A stretch of DNA of 64,000 nucleotides, from the NCBI RefSeq assembly GCF_014489075.1, contig NZ_JACTGR010000002.1, forward strand, positions 769,540 through 833,539, written 5' to 3'. The stretch comes from Sphingomonas sp. JC676 (lineage in GTDB: Bacteria; Pseudomonadota; Alphaproteobacteria; Sphingomonadales; Sphingomonadaceae). Below, one piece after another: positions 19,195 to 28,518 of the stretch (position 1 is the stretch's first letter; each line of letters opens with the position of its first letter). Under the pieces are notes generated by a model, which had not been told where the DNA came from, did no database searches, and was given only the letters and a program-made list of their open reading frames with translations. A program made the translations under genes and the position numbers.

Positions 19195-20109
19195 GTGTCC
19201 CAATCGCACACCGATCGCGTCCTTACCGGCCTGGCGCTCCGCCTGTTCGCGATCGCCTGCCTCTCGACCATGTCGGCGCTGATCAAGCTGGCCGAGACGC
19301 GCGGCGCGGGGCTGGTCGAAACGATGTTTCACCGCCAGCTCTGGGCGGTGCCGCTGGTGACCGCCTGGATCGCCGCCGGGCCGGGCCTCGGGTCGATCCG
19401 CACCCGACGTTTCGGCGCGCATCTCTCGCGCACCGCCGTGGGACTGACCGGCATGGTCTTCACCTTCGGCTCGGTGCTGCTGCTTCCGCTCGCCGAGGCG
19501 ACAACCCTGCAGTTCACCGTGCCGATCTTCGCGACGATCCTGGGCGCGCTGGTGCTCAAGGAACCGACCGGCTGGCACCGCTGGGGCGCGGTGATCGTCG
19601 GATTCCTCGGCGTCCTCGTCGTCGCGCAACCGGGCGGCGGCCATTTCCCGCTTTACGGCGCCGTGGTGGGCCTGCTCGCCGCCTTGTTCGTCGCGATCGT
19701 CGCGATCCTGCTCCGCCAGATCGGCAAGACCGAGAGCGCCGGCACGACGGTCTTCTGGTTCTCGACGCTCTCGGTGCTGCCGCTCGGCGCCGTCTACGCC
19801 TTTCAGCTCAAGGCGCACGATCCGCTCACCTGGGCGATCCTGGTGGCGATCGGACTGGTCGGCGGAGTCGGCCAGCTGGCGCTCACCGGCGCCGTCCGCT
19901 TCGCGCCCGTCTCGGCGGTGGTGCCGATGGACTATTCGGGGCTGGTCTGGGCAACGCTCTATGGCTGGCTGCTGTTCGGCGTTTTGCCGACGCCCTACAC
20001 CTGGATGGGCGCACCGATCATCATCGCGAGCGGCCTCTACATCGTCTATCGCGAGCAGCGCCTGCGCCGCAGCGTCAGCCCGGTCACCGCCGCCGAAACA
20101 CCGGCATGA
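19195..20109 (+). CDS. EamA/DMT-family transporter
   Basis: The 304-residue protein has ten predicted transmembrane helices in two EamA halves. Each half contains the glycine-rich pattern of small drug/metabolite exporters, for example TTLQFTVPIFATILGALVLKE at about residue 105 and APVSAVVPMDYSGLVWATLYG at about 240. The start is GTG. Its 3' end overlaps the convergent DUF938 gene by 26 bp. The substrate is unknown. Confidence 0.88.
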   Translation: MSQSHTDRVLTGLALRLFAIACLSTMSALIKLAETRGAGLVETMFHRQLWAVPLVTAWIAAGPGLGSIRTRRFGAHLSRTAVGLTGMVFTFGSVLLLPLAEATTLQFTVPIFATILGALVLKEPTGWHRWGAVIVGFLGVLVVAQPGGGHFPLYGAVVGLLAALFVAIVAILLRQIGKTESAGTTVFWFSTLSVLPLGAVYAFQLKAHDPLTWAILVAIGLVGGVGQLALTGAVRFAPVSAVVPMDYSGLVWATLYGWLLFGVLPTPYTWMGAPIIIASGLYIVYREQRLRRSVSPVTAAETPA

Positions 20110-20677
20110 GGTTGTTGGCGGGCATCTCGGCGGTCCGCTCCAGCACCAGTCCCTGCGCCTCGGCCACCGAAGCAACGTCCTCCAGATAGCGCAGCCCGAA
20201 ATCCGGGCTCTTCTCCTTCAGCCACAATTCGAACTGCTCGTTCGAAGGCGCCGTTGGCACGTGACGCTGACGATAGGGCCCATACAGTATCAGCGGCGCG
20301 CCCGGCGCCAGCAGTCGCCCCGCGCCCGCCATCAGGCCCAGCGTCGCTTCCCACGGGCTGATATGGACCATGTTGACGCACAGGATCGCGTCGGCGCGAT
20401 CGACGGGCCAGTCCGCAGCGGCGGCATCGAGCCCGATCGGCGGCAGCACATTGGGCAGGTCCGCCGTCCATGCCGTGATCGACGCGAGCGCCTCGAGATC
20501 CGGATCGGTCGGCTGCCAGATGAGCGCCGCGAAGCGCTCGGCGAACCAGGCGCAATGCTCGCCCGTCCCGCTCGCCACTTCGAGCACATGTCCCTGCGCC
20601 GGCAGTTCCTCGGCCAGCACCGCCGCGATCGGTTCCCGGTTGCGCTCCGTCGCCGGCGCGTGGCGCCGTGCACTCAC
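20084..20677 (-). CDS. DUF938-family SAM-dependent methyltransferase
   Basis: The 197-residue protein has VLEVASGTGEHCAWFAE as SAM motif I, WQPTDPD as the following acidic strand, and ILCVNMVHISPWEATLGLM as post-I, all matching DUF938. The biological substrate is not known. Its start overlaps the stop of the CcdC-like gene (ATGA), so the two are co-expressed. Confidence 0.88.
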   Translation of the reverse strand: MSARRHAPATERNREPIAAVLAEELPAQGHVLEVASGTGEHCAWFAERFAALIWQPTDPDLEALASITAWTADLPNVLPPIGLDAAAADWPVDRADAILCVNMVHISPWEATLGLMAGAGRLLAPGAPLILYGPYRQRHVPTAPSNEQFELWLKEKSPDFGLRYLEDVASVAEAQGLVLERTAEMPANNLMPVFRRR

Positions 20678-21195
20678 GCCACTGCCCGCGCTTCCTCGAG
20701 CAGCCGCTTGGCGCGCAGGTACATCTCGATCCGCTGGGTCGCGAGCAGGCCCAGCGCGAACGCGATCAACACGTCGGTCACCGAAGCCAGATCGATGTGC
20801 AGGCCCGGGCCGCCCATCGCCGCTGCCTCGCGCACACCCATCCGGATCACGATCAGCCCCAGGATGAACAGCATCGCCGCGGGCGACGCCTTTTGCGAAA
20901 CCTCGTGCGTCTCAGGGTTCACGCTGATCCGCATCATCCGGCCGCGCTGCCAGCCCAGGGCCGCGCCGATGCCCAGCCCCACCAGCACCGCGATCCACAT
21001 CAGCCCCGCCGGCGGAAAGCGCCAGAACATGAAGCCAGCAATGCCCAGATAGAGCACTGGGATGATCCACATCTGCTCGATCTTGAGCGGCCGTTCGCGC
21101 GACATCCGCCGCATGCGCAGCGCGAGCACGACCAGGATGATGACGGCGCTGATGGCGAAGCTTATCCAGTTCGCCTGCGGGTTCGGATGATTCAT
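20674..21195 (-). CDS. CcdC-like / DUF1453 membrane protein
   Basis: The 173-residue protein has about five helices. The segments IIPVLYLGIAGFMFWRFPP, ALGWQRGRMMRISVNPETHEV and ASPAAMLFILGLIVIRMGVRE match the CcdC/DUF1453 family, in which a short polar loop follows the GxxxGxxxG helix. Some members sit near cytochrome c assembly genes, but nothing of that kind is nearby. It is translationally coupled to the DUF938 methyltransferase. Confidence 0.75.
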   Translation of the reverse strand: MNHPNPQANWISFAISAVIILVVLALRMRRMSRERPLKIEQMWIIPVLYLGIAGFMFWRFPPAGLMWIAVLVGLGIGAALGWQRGRMMRISVNPETHEVSQKASPAAMLFILGLIVIRMGVREAAAMGGPGLHIDLASVTDVLIAFALGLLATQRIEMYLRAKRLLEEARAVA

Positions 21196-21288
21196 GCGCG
21201 CGTCTTTCGGAAACCGTCGCGCAAATCACAAGCCCGAACCGTTGCGGCGCGCACGCTTCGGGTCCATCACGTCCCGTGGAGGGACGTC

Positions 21289-21756
21289 ATGGATACGAAT
21301 CGCGAAGCCACGCGTCGGGAGATAAGCCCCCCAGTGGCCTTTATCGGCACCTTCATCGGCGGCATGATCCTCAGCGGCATCCTCGGCCACCCCGATCTAC
21401 CGCTCAGCGGCAGCTTCGAGCGGACGATCGGCATCGCCGGAATGCTGCTCGGCGCGGGCCTGCTCTTCTCGGCGGTGCGGCTGTTCCGTGACGCGGGCGT
21501 CGATCCCTGGCGCGGCGCTCCGGACCTGATCGCCGATGGCGTTTATGGCCGCAGCCGCAACCCGATGATCCTCGGCATGGGCATCATCTATCTCGGCGCC
21601 GCGATCTTCGCCGACAGCATGATCACCCTGCTGCTGATCGCTCCCTTGTTCTTCGTCCTCCAGAACGAAGTGATCGAGCCCGAAGAGACCGACATGCAGA
21701 CCCGCTTCGGCGACCGCTACCGCGCCTATAAGGAAGACGTGCGGCGCTGGATCTGA
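21289..21756 (+). CDS. Isoprenylcysteine carboxyl methyltransferase-like membrane protein
   Basis: The 155-residue protein has four hydrophobic helices and the family C-terminal pattern GVYGRSRNPMILGM then EVIEPEETDMQTRFGDRYRAYKEDVRRW, as in ICMT/PEMT-type methyltransferases. In these the RxPxY-like and E-E-RFG motifs bind SAM and lipid. GGAGGG five bases upstream supports ATG 21289. It likely methylates a lipid or small hydrophobic substrate; the exact one is unknown. Confidence 0.82.
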   Translation: MDTNREATRREISPPVAFIGTFIGGMILSGILGHPDLPLSGSFERTIGIAGMLLGAGLLFSAVRLFRDAGVDPWRGAPDLIADGVYGRSRNPMILGMGIIYLGAAIFADSMITLLLIAPLFFVLQNEVIEPEETDMQTRFGDRYRAYKEDVRRWI

Positions 21757-21766
21757 TTTTCTAAGA

Positions 21767-21870
21767 CCCCTCCCCTTCAGGGGAGGGGTTTGGGGGTGGG
21801 GCGGTGTCTCACCGAGACTCGCTTCCAAGACTCCTCCACCCCAACCCCTCCTCTGAAGAGGAGGGGCTTA
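21767..21870. repeat. GC-rich inverted repeat pair (BIME-like)
   Basis: CCCCTCCCC..GGGGAGGGG followed by a G-rich run is mirrored about 60 bp later by CCACCCCAACCCCTCC..GAGGAGGGG. Two hairpins in opposite orientation fill the space between the ICMT-like gene and the end of gcvPB, resembling a bacterial interspersed mosaic element. Confidence 0.7.
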
Positions 21871-21872
21871 TC

Positions 21873-23441
21873 TCACTCCGCCGCTTCCGCCACCGGCTCC
21901 TTCCACGCCAGCACCGGCTTGCGCGCCGCCAGCGTCTCGTCGAGCCGCCGCCGCGGCGCGAAGTGCGGTGCGGTCTTGATCGTCGGGTCGCCGTTCTTCG
22001 CGCGCGCCGCCACGCTCCGGAACGCGCCGATGAACTGGTCGAGCGCCGCCTTGCTCTCGGTCTCGGTCGGCTCGACCAGCATCGCGCCGTGGACGACGAG
22101 CGGGAAATACATCGTCATCGGGTGATAGCCCTCGTCGATCAGCCCCTTGGCGATGTCGATCGTCGAGAAGCCCTCGGGCAGCCCGTCGTCCGAGAAGATC
22201 GCCTCGTGCATGCAAGGCCCCGAATTGGCGAAGGGCGCGTCGAGCACATCCTCCATCGAGCGTAGGATGTAATTGGCGTTGAGCACCGAATCCTCGGCGA
22301 CCTGACGCAAGCCATCGGCCCCGTGCGACAGGATATAGGTCAGCGCGCGCGTGAACATGCCCATCTGGCCCTGGAAGGCGACCATGCGGCCGAAGCTGCC
22401 GGCATGATGCTCGCCCGCGGTCTCTTCCTCGACCAGGCGATAACCGTCTTCGGTCTTCTCGACGAACGGCAAAGGCGCATAGGGCGCCAGCGCTTCCGAC
22501 AGCACCACCGGCCCCGAGCCCGGGCCGCCGCCGCCATGCGGGGTGGAGAAGGTCTTGTGCAGGTTGATGTGCATCGCATCGATGCCGAGATCGCCCGGGC
22601 GCACCCGGCCGACGATCGCGTTGAAGTTGGCGCCGTCGCAATAGACATATCCACCCACGGCATGCACCGCGTCCGAGATCGCCTTCATGTCGCGCTCGAA
22701 CAGGCCGCAGGTGTTCGGATTGGTGATCATCACGCCGGCGATGTCCGGCCCCAGCCGTGCCTTGAGCGCTTCCAGGTTGACCCGGCCGTCCTCGGTCGCG
22801 GGAATGTCCTCGACGGTGAAGTTGGCGAAGGCCGCCGTCGCCGGATTGGTGCCGTGTGCGCTGATCGGCACGAGCAGGATCTTGCGGTGTCCCTCGCCCT
22901 TGGCCTCCAGCGCCGCGCGGATCGCCAGCACGCCGCACAGCTCGCCATGCGCACCCGCCTTGGGGCTCATCGCCACGGCGTGCATGCCGGTCAGCGTCAC
23001 CAGCCAGTGCGCGAGCTGGTCGATCACCTCGAGCGCGCCCTGCACCGTATCGACCGGAGCCAGCGGGTGGAGATCAGCGAAACCGGGAAGCCGCGCCATC
23101 CGCTCGTTGAGCCGCGGATTATGCTTCATCGTGCAGCTGCCCAGCGGGAACAGCCCCAGGTCGATCGCGTAATTCTGGCGGCTCAGGCGCGTATAGTGGC
23201 GCACGGTCTCCGGCTCGGAGAGACCCGGCAGGCCGATCGCCTTGCCGCGCTCCAGCCCGCCCAGCCGCGACGCCGCCTTGGGCGCCTCGGCGAAGTCGAC
23301 ACCGGTGGTGTCGGAGGATCCGATCTCGAAGATCAAAGGCTCTTCGAGCATCAGCGCGCGGTTGCCGGTGAAGGTCGCGGTGCTGCTCTCGCCGGCCTCG
23401 GGCGCGGTGGGGCGCCAGCCGCTCTGGTTGATCGTGCTCAT
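21873..23441 (-). CDS. gcvPB: Glycine dehydrogenase (decarboxylating) subunit 2
   Basis: The 522-residue protein is the C-terminal half of glycine cleavage P-protein. [18 protein letters not shown] holds the PLP-binding lysine, and [11 protein letters not shown] is a P-protein signature. With GcvPA it decarboxylates glycine and loads the aminomethyl group on GcvH. I set the start at ATG 23441, which overlaps the gcvPA stop (ATGA) and gives MSTINQSGW; longer readings run into gcvPA. It is the last gene of the operon. Confidence 0.96.
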   Translation of the reverse strand: MSTINQSGWRPTAPEAGESSTATFTGNRALMLEEPLIFEIGSSDTTGVDFAEAPKAASRLGGLERGKAIGLPGLSEPETVRHYTRLSRQNYAIDLGLFPLGSCTMKHNPRLNERMARLPGFADLHPLAPVDTVQGALEVIDQLAHWLVTLTGMHAVAMSPKAGAHGELCGVLAIRAALEAKGEGHRKILLVPISAHGTNPATAAFANFTVEDIPATEDGRVNLEALKARLGPDIAGVMITNPNTCGLFERDMKAISDAVHAVGGYVYCDGANFNAIVGRVRPGDLGIDAMHINLHKTFSTPHGGGGPGSGPVVLSEALAPYAPLPFVEKTEDGYRLVEEETAGEHHAGSFGRMVAFQGQMGMFTRALTYILSHGADGLRQVAEDSVLNANYILRSMEDVLDAPFANSGPCMHEAIFSDDGLPEGFSTIDIAKGLIDEGYHPMTMYFPLVVHGAMLVEPTETESKAALDQFIGAFRSVAARAKNGDPTIKTAPHFAPRRRLDETLAARKPVLAWKEPVAEAAE

Positions 23442-24796
23442 GCCAGCACCTCCTCGAGTGCGGAGGCGAAGGTCTCGACATCCTCCGCGGTGGTGGTTTC
23501 GGTCACCGCGACGACCAGCCCGTTCTGAAGCTCCGCCGCATCCGGATAGAGCCGCCCGAGCGACACGCCCGCCAGGATGCCCTTCTCGGCCAGCGTGCGA
23601 ACCACCGGCCGCGCTTCCTTCGACAGCTTCAGGGTAAACTCGTTGAAGAAGCTGTCGGTGATCAGCTCGACGCCCTTCACCTTGGCCAGCCGGTCCGCTG
23701 CCGCGCTCGCGCCCATATGGTTGACGTGCGCGAGTTCGCGCAGCCCCTTCTCGCCGAGCAGGGTCATGTGGATCGACCAGGCCAAAGCGCACAGCACCGA
23801 ACTGGTGCAGATGTTCGACGTCGCCTTTTCACGGCGGATATGCTGCTCGCGGGTGCTGAGCGTCAGCACATAGCCGCGCTTGCCCTCGGCATCTTGGGTC
23901 TCGCCGCACAGACGCCCCGGCATCTGCCGCACCAATTTCTCGGAACAGGCGAACAGGCCGACATAGGGTCCGCCGAACTGCAGGCCAACGCCGATCGACT
24001 GGCCCTCGCCCACAACGATGTCCGCGCCCATCTCGCCGGGCGAGCGGATCGCCCCCAGCGCCACCGGCTCGGTGACCACCGCGACCAGCAGCGCCTTCTT
24101 GGCGTGCGCCGCCTCGGCGAGCTTGGAGAGATCGCCGATCCGCCCGAGAATGTCGGGGTACTGCACGACCACGCACGAGGTATCGTCGTCGATCAGCGCG
24201 ATCAGCTCGTCGGTGTCGGGCTTGGCCGACAGCGTGGGCACGCGCGTGTCGAGCACGTCGCCGGTGAACTTCGCCATCGTATTGGCGACCGAGACATAAT
24301 GCGGATGCAGGCCGCCCGAGAGGATCGCCTTGCCGCGCCGCGTCACGCGCCGCGCCATCACGATCGCTTCCCAGCACGCGGTCGATCCGTCGTACATCGA
24401 CGCATTCGCCACGTCGCAGCCGAGCAGCCGCGCGACCTGTGACTGGAACTCGAACATCATCTGCAACGTGCCCTGCGCGATCTCGGGCTGATACGGCGTA
24501 TAGGCGGTCAGAAACTCGCCGCGCTGGATCAGATGATCGACGCTCGCCGGCACATGATGCTTGTATGCCCCGCACCCGAGGAAGAAGGGCGCGCTCCCCG
24601 CCGCCAGATTCTTTGCCGCCAGTACCGTCATATGGCGCTCGACCGCCATCTCGCTCGCGTGCAGCGGCAGGCCGTGGATCGGGCCATCCAGCTGTGCGGA
24701 AGCGGGCACATCGACGAACAGATCGTCGATCGAGGCAGCGCCGATCACGCCGAGCATCGCCTGGCGGTCGGTCTGGGTAAGGGGAAGGTAGCGCAT
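23438..24796 (-). CDS. gcvPA: Glycine dehydrogenase (decarboxylating) subunit 1
   Basis: The 452-residue protein begins [19 protein letters not shown]. It contains [20 protein letters not shown] and [14 protein letters not shown], hallmarks of the N-terminal P-protein subunit. Two-subunit P-protein is common in alphaproteobacteria and Gram-positives, whereas E. coli has one chain. A GC-rich repeat separates it from gcvH upstream. Confidence 0.96.
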   Translation of the reverse strand: MRYLPLTQTDRQAMLGVIGAASIDDLFVDVPASAQLDGPIHGLPLHASEMAVERHMTVLAAKNLAAGSAPFFLGCGAYKHHVPASVDHLIQRGEFLTAYTPYQPEIAQGTLQMMFEFQSQVARLLGCDVANASMYDGSTACWEAIVMARRVTRRGKAILSGGLHPHYVSVANTMAKFTGDVLDTRVPTLSAKPDTDELIALIDDDTSCVVVQYPDILGRIGDLSKLAEAAHAKKALLVAVVTEPVALGAIRSPGEMGADIVVGEGQSIGVGLQFGGPYVGLFACSEKLVRQMPGRLCGETQDAEGKRGYVLTLSTREQHIRREKATSNICTSSVLCALAWSIHMTLLGEKGLRELAHVNHMGASAAADRLAKVKGVELITDSFFNEFTLKLSKEARPVVRTLAEKGILAGVSLGRLYPDAAELQNGLVVAVTETTTAEDVETFASALEEVLA

Positions 24797-24808
24797 CTAG
24801 TTTCTTTC

Positions 24809-24908
24809 TCCCCTCCCGCTTGCGGGAGGGGTCGGGGGAGGGTCTGTCATGGGAGAGCGATCCACCCGCGGATACGCCCTCCCCTAACCCCTCCCGCAAG
24901 CGGGAGGG
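24809..24908. repeat. GC-rich inverted repeat pair between gcvH and gcvPA
   Basis: CCCCTCCCGCTTGCGGGAGG forms a near-perfect hairpin and reappears inverted about 80 bp later as CCCCTCCCGCAAGCGGGAGG. Both flank a short spacer of about 40 bp. The pair lies inside the gcv operon and may affect transcript stability or the expression ratio of gcvH to gcvP. Confidence 0.75.
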
Positions 24909-24913
24909 AATAG

Positions 24914-25285
24914 TTAAAGCTTGCTGACGAACGCCGCGTACTTGGCCTCGTCCATCAGGCCCTCCAGCTCGCTCGGATCGCTCAGCGTCAGCTTGAAGAA
25001 CCAGCCCTCGCCCTCGGGATCCTCGTTCACCAATGCGGGATTGTCGGAGAGATCACTATTGCCCTCGATCACCGTGCCCGAGACCGGCGAATAGACGTCC
25101 GAAGCGGCCTTGACGCTCTCGACCACCGCGACATCGTCACCCTTGCCGACTTCCTTGCCCTCGTCGGGCACCTCGACGAACACGATGTCGCCGAGCTGGC
25201 CCTGGGCATATTCGCTGATGCCGACGGTGCCGATGTCGCCATCGACTTCAACCCATTCATGATCTTCGGTGTAGTAGCGGCTCAT
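24914..25285 (-). CDS. gcvH: Glycine cleavage system H protein
   Basis: The 123-residue protein, normal length for GcvH, has DHEWVEVDGDIGTVGISEYA at the start and VVESVKAASDVYSPVSG containing the lipoylated lysine (ESVKAASD). It carries the aminomethyl group between P- and T-proteins. GGGAG seven bases upstream supports the ATG. Its start lies 2 bp after the gcvT stop. Confidence 0.97.
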   Translation of the reverse strand: MSRYYTEDHEWVEVDGDIGTVGISEYAQGQLGDIVFVEVPDEGKEVGKGDDVAVVESVKAASDVYSPVSGTVIEGNSDLSDNPALVNEDPEGEGWFFKLTLSDPSELEGLMDEAKYAAFVSKL

Positions 25286-25287
25286 GG

Positions 25288-26475
25288 TCAGGCTCCCTTT
25301 CTGACGTAATTGTGCGGCACGAAGGGCATGGCGACGACCTCCGCGCTATGGATCTTGCCGCGTTGGGCGAGCGTGATCTTGGTGCCGGGCGCGGCGCTGG
25401 CGACCGGCACATAGGCCATGGCGATCGGCTTCTGGACGCTCGGCGCAAACCCGCCCGAGGTCACCTTGCCGACCTCGTTGCCGTCCGCATCCACCACCAT
25501 CGCGCCCTCGCGCACCGGCTGGCGGCCCTCGACGATCAGCCCGACGCGCTTGAGGATCGCGCCCTGCCCGCGCTCCATCATGATGCGTTCGTAACCCGGA
25601 AAGCCGCCTTCCTCGCGCCGGCGCTTCGACAGCGCGAAGCCCAGATCGGCGGCGACCGGCGTCGTCTCCAGGTCCAGGTCATGGCCATAAAGCGGCAGCC
25701 CCGCCTCGAGCCGCAACGAATCGCGTGCGCCCAGACCGATCGGCTTCACTTCGGGCTCGGCGCAGAGCGCATCGGCGAACGCTTCCGCCACGTCGCCCGG
25801 CAGCGAGATCTCGAACCCGTCCTCGCCGGTGTAGCCCGAGCGGCTGATCCACAGCGGATTGCCCTGCCATTCGAACGCGGCGCAGGTCATGAACACCAGC
25901 TTCGACACGCCCGGCACGACGCGCTCCAGCGCGGTCACCGCCTCGGGCCCCTGCAGCGCCAGCAGCGCCTGCTCGTCGAGATGGTTGATGACGACCTCGT
26001 CGGCCAGCCCTTCGCGCAGCACGCCCAGATCGTCCCATTTGGTCGCGCCGTTGACGACCATGTAGAGCGCGCCGGCCTCGATCTCGAAGGCATTGTCTGC
26101 CGGCAGGCGCGAGACCATCAAATCGTCATGGATGCCGCCATTGTCGGCGAGCAGCAGCGAATAGCGCATCCGCCCCTCGCCGAGCCCCTTGATGTCGCCG
26201 GGCAGCAGCGTCTCGAGCCCGGCGTCCACGTTCTCGCCCGAAAAGAGCAATTGGCCCATATGGCTGACGTCGAACAGTCCGGCATGTTCGCGCGTCCACA
26301 GATGCTCGGCCATGATGCCTTCATACTGGACGGGCATCTCATAGCCCGCGAACGGCACCATCCGGCCGCCGCGCGCACGGTGCCACGCGTCGAGCGGCAG
26401 CGTCAGGATTTCGGGGGTGCCGTCGCCGCCATCGGGATCGCCGCGCAGTTCCTGGCTCTGGACGTCTTGGCTCAT
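25288..26475 (-). CDS. gcvT: Glycine cleavage system T protein (aminomethyltransferase)
   Basis: The 395-residue protein has MVPFAGYEMPVQYEGIMAEH, FDVSHMGQLLFSG and the later SGYTGEDGFEISLPG typical of GcvT. It moves the methylene group from GcvH to tetrahydrofolate and releases ammonia. The first 20 or so residues are longer and more polar than most GcvT proteins. It is the first gene after the glycine riboswitch. Confidence 0.95.
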   Translation of the reverse strand: MSQDVQSQELRGDPDGGDGTPEILTLPLDAWHRARGGRMVPFAGYEMPVQYEGIMAEHLWTREHAGLFDVSHMGQLLFSGENVDAGLETLLPGDIKGLGEGRMRYSLLLADNGGIHDDLMVSRLPADNAFEIEAGALYMVVNGATKWDDLGVLREGLADEVVINHLDEQALLALQGPEAVTALERVVPGVSKLVFMTCAAFEWQGNPLWISRSGYTGEDGFEISLPGDVAEAFADALCAEPEVKPIGLGARDSLRLEAGLPLYGHDLDLETTPVAADLGFALSKRRREEGGFPGYERIMMERGQGAILKRVGLIVEGRQPVREGAMVVDADGNEVGKVTSGGFAPSVQKPIAMAYVPVASAAPGTKITLAQRGKIHSAEVVAMPFVPHNYVRKGA

Positions 26476-26540
26476 GCGGGCACTCCACGACTTTTGAGGA
26501 TTCGACGGACCGCAGGCGCCGCTTGCGCCCTGTGATCCAT

Positions 26541-26733
26541 CGCCCCCTCTGTCACGGTACCTGAGAGCTTTCCCCCGGGTCGAATCCCGGGGTTACACCT
26601 TCGGTGGAACGCGCTCGAAGCACGCTCGCTTTCCAGAGTGTCGTGGCTCGCGCGGTCCCTTGTGCCTGAGAGATTCCGGGGCGGTTGCTCCTTCGGCGGA
26701 TGACCCGAGGGTCAACACTCTCCCGCGCGCGCC
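26541..26733 (-). promoter_or_regulatory. Tandem glycine riboswitch upstream of gcvT
   Basis: Read on the minus strand, the leader holds two glycine aptamers in a row. The first has GGGAGAG, CGCCGAAGGAGCAA, AATCTCTCAGGCA and ACTCTGGA. The second has CACCGAAGGTGTAACC, a stable CCCCGGG..CCCGGGG P3-type stem and GCTCTCAGGTACC. These are the conserved cores of the class. It lies directly before gcvT and should switch the operon on with glycine. Confidence 0.93.
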
Positions 26734-26756
26734 TATCCCGGTCACCCGGCATCGAC

Positions 26757-26778
26757 GGGCACAGCCTTGGCTGTGCCC
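26757..26778 (-). terminator. Hairpin after the lipoprotein gene
   Basis: GGGCACAGCC and GGCTGTGCCC form a perfect 10-bp stem with a 2-nt loop, 19 bp past the lipoprotein stop codon on the minus strand and just upstream of the riboswitch. There is no T-run, so termination strength is uncertain. Confidence 0.5.
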
Positions 26779-26797
26779 TCGATTCGAGTCAACGCCC

Positions 26798-27448
26798 TTA
26801 GCGCGTCGCGTTGTACTTGAGCTGGTCCTCGGTCAGCTGAAAGCCCACCAGTGCCTCGAACGACGCCGAGGCCACCGCCGTGCGGATCGCGGGATCGGCG
26901 AGCGGGTCCATCGCCGCCGCCTCTTCGCCGGCCTTGCGCTTGCGGTTGAGCCGTTTGCGGACCTCATCGGGCAGCGTCGCCGCGGCACGCGACACGGAGC
27001 TGCTTGCCTGGCCCGTGGTGCTGGCGCGGATCTGGCCGGCGTCGAAATGCAGGGTCACATGGCTGATGCGCTTGGCCGTGACCGAGGATCCGCCGCGCAC
27101 CACCGCGATGAAATAGGGCAAGGTGACGTCGCGCGCCGGGCCCGCGTCGCGGCGGCGCGCGAAGACGTCGAAGGTCACGTTGGTTACCACCTGCTCGCCC
27201 GCGTCGTCGCAGGTGGAGACCATGTTGGTGATGTTCGCCACCACGTCGATCGCCTGCGCCTCGCGGCTGTTGGCCGGATCGAACAGGGTCACGTCGCCGG
27301 TGGCGGCCGGCACGCCGACGCGCGGACAGGCTGAGCGCACCGCGGTGATGCCCGCGCCCCCGCCGCTGGAGTCGATATCGCCGGTTCGGGAACATCCGCC
27401 GGCAGCCAGCAGGATCATGGCGGGGACGGCAATCTTGGCGAAGGACAA
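26798..27448 (-). CDS. Putative lipoprotein, unknown function
   Basis: The 216-residue protein has a basic N-terminus, a hydrophobic stretch and LLAAGGCS, a slightly atypical lipobox with Cys at residue 19. The mature part has a beta-rich domain (QVVTNVTFDVFARRRD, TLPYFIAVVRGG) and an Arg/Lys-rich region. The C-terminal ALVGFQLTEDQLKYNATR resembles conserved tails of sphingomonad envelope proteins. No enzymatic motif is visible, so it is probably a periplasm-facing lipoprotein. Confidence 0.7.
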   Translation of the reverse strand: MSFAKIAVPAMILLAAGGCSRTGDIDSSGGGAGITAVRSACPRVGVPAATGDVTLFDPANSREAQAIDVVANITNMVSTCDDAGEQVVTNVTFDVFARRRDAGPARDVTLPYFIAVVRGGSSVTAKRISHVTLHFDAGQIRASTTGQASSSVSRAAATLPDEVRKRLNRKRKAGEEAAAMDPLADPAIRTAVASASFEALVGFQLTEDQLKYNATR

Positions 27449-27563
27449 AAGGGCAACCTTTCAAAGCGAACAGCAGGCCGAACGCGTCTGGCGCCCCCGG
27501 AACGGGGCGTAGCATAGGAACCGCCTTTCGCACGCGCAAGCAATCGCGTAGAGGCTCAGCCCC

Positions 27564-28517
27564 ATGGCCGAGCCGCAAAAGCCCCCCCTCGAACTCCTGA
27601 TCGCCGCACCGCGCGGCTTCTGCGCGGGCGTCGATCGCGCGATCCGCATCGTCGAGCTGGCGATCGAGAAATTCGGCGCGCCGGTCTATGTCCGCCACGA
27701 GATCGTCCACAACAAGTTCGTGGTCGACAGCCTCAAGGCCAAGGGCGCGGTCTTCGTCGAGGAGCTCGACCAGGTGCCCGACGGGGTACCCGTGGTCTTC
27801 TCCGCGCATGGCGTGCCCAAGGCAGTGCCGCACAAGGCGGCCGAGCGCGGCCTCTCCTATCTCGACGCCACCTGCCCTTTGGTCTCCAAGGTCCATCGTC
27901 AGGCCGAGCGCCTCGTCGCCGCCGGCCGCCACATATTGTTCGTCGGCCATGCCGGCCATCCCGAGGTGATCGGCACCTTCGGCCAGGTGCCCGAAGGCGA
28001 CATGACCTTGGTCGAGACGGTCGAGGATGCCGAGGCGGTGACGGTTCCCGATCCCAAAAACCTCGCCTTCCTCACCCAGACGACTCTGTCGGTCGACGAT
28101 ACTGCCGCGGTGCTCGGCGTGCTCAAGCGCCGCTTCCCGGCGATCCTCGCCCCAGGCGCCGACGATATCTGCTACGCGACTTCGAACCGCCAGGCGGCGG
28201 TCAAGGCGATCGCCCAGACCTGCGATCTCGTCCTCGTGATCGGCTCGCCCAAATCGTCCAATTCGATGCGCCTCGTCGAAGTGGCAGTGCGCAACCAGAC
28301 CCGCGCGACGCTGATCCAGCGCGCCGACGAGATCGATTTCGCCTGGTTCGACAATGTGCGAACCGTCGGCATCACCGCCGGCGCCTCTGCTCCCGAGCTG
28401 CTCGTCCGCGAAGTGGTCGATCGCATCGCGACACGGTTCGACGTGACCGAGCGTCAGGTCGAGACGGTGGCGGAAAACATCGCCTTCAAGCTGCCCCGCG
28501 GCCTCGAAGCCGCCTGA
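27564..28517 (+). CDS. ispH: 4-hydroxy-3-methylbut-2-enyl diphosphate reductase
   Basis: The 317-residue protein contains the three iron-sulfur cysteines of IspH in [25 protein letters not shown] and [11 protein letters not shown], plus [11 protein letters not shown]. It performs the last step of the MEP isoprenoid pathway to IPP and DMAPP. It begins a three-gene housekeeping run ispH-thrB-rnhA with 1-bp and overlapping junctions. Confidence 0.97.
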   Translation: MAEPQKPPLELLIAAPRGFCAGVDRAIRIVELAIEKFGAPVYVRHEIVHNKFVVDSLKAKGAVFVEELDQVPDGVPVVFSAHGVPKAVPHKAAERGLSYLDATCPLVSKVHRQAERLVAAGRHILFVGHAGHPEVIGTFGQVPEGDMTLVETVEDAEAVTVPDPKNLAFLTQTTLSVDDTAAVLGVLKRRFPAILAPGADDICYATSNRQAAVKAIAQTCDLVLVIGSPKSSNSMRLVEVAVRNQTRATLIQRADEIDFAWFDNVRTVGITAGASAPELLVREVVDRIATRFDVTERQVETVAENIAFKLPRGLEAA

Positions 28518-28518
28518 G

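Noticed and set aside
18370..20175. Long minus-strand open frame of about 600 codons opposite DUF6629 and EamA genes
   Set aside because: Low-complexity Arg/Asp/Gln-rich translation without motifs; it is the antisense shadow of two clear membrane-protein genes in GC-rich DNA.
21868..22938. Second minus-strand frame within gcvPB
   Set aside because: Out-of-frame shadow of gcvPB with Arg/Gly-rich composition.
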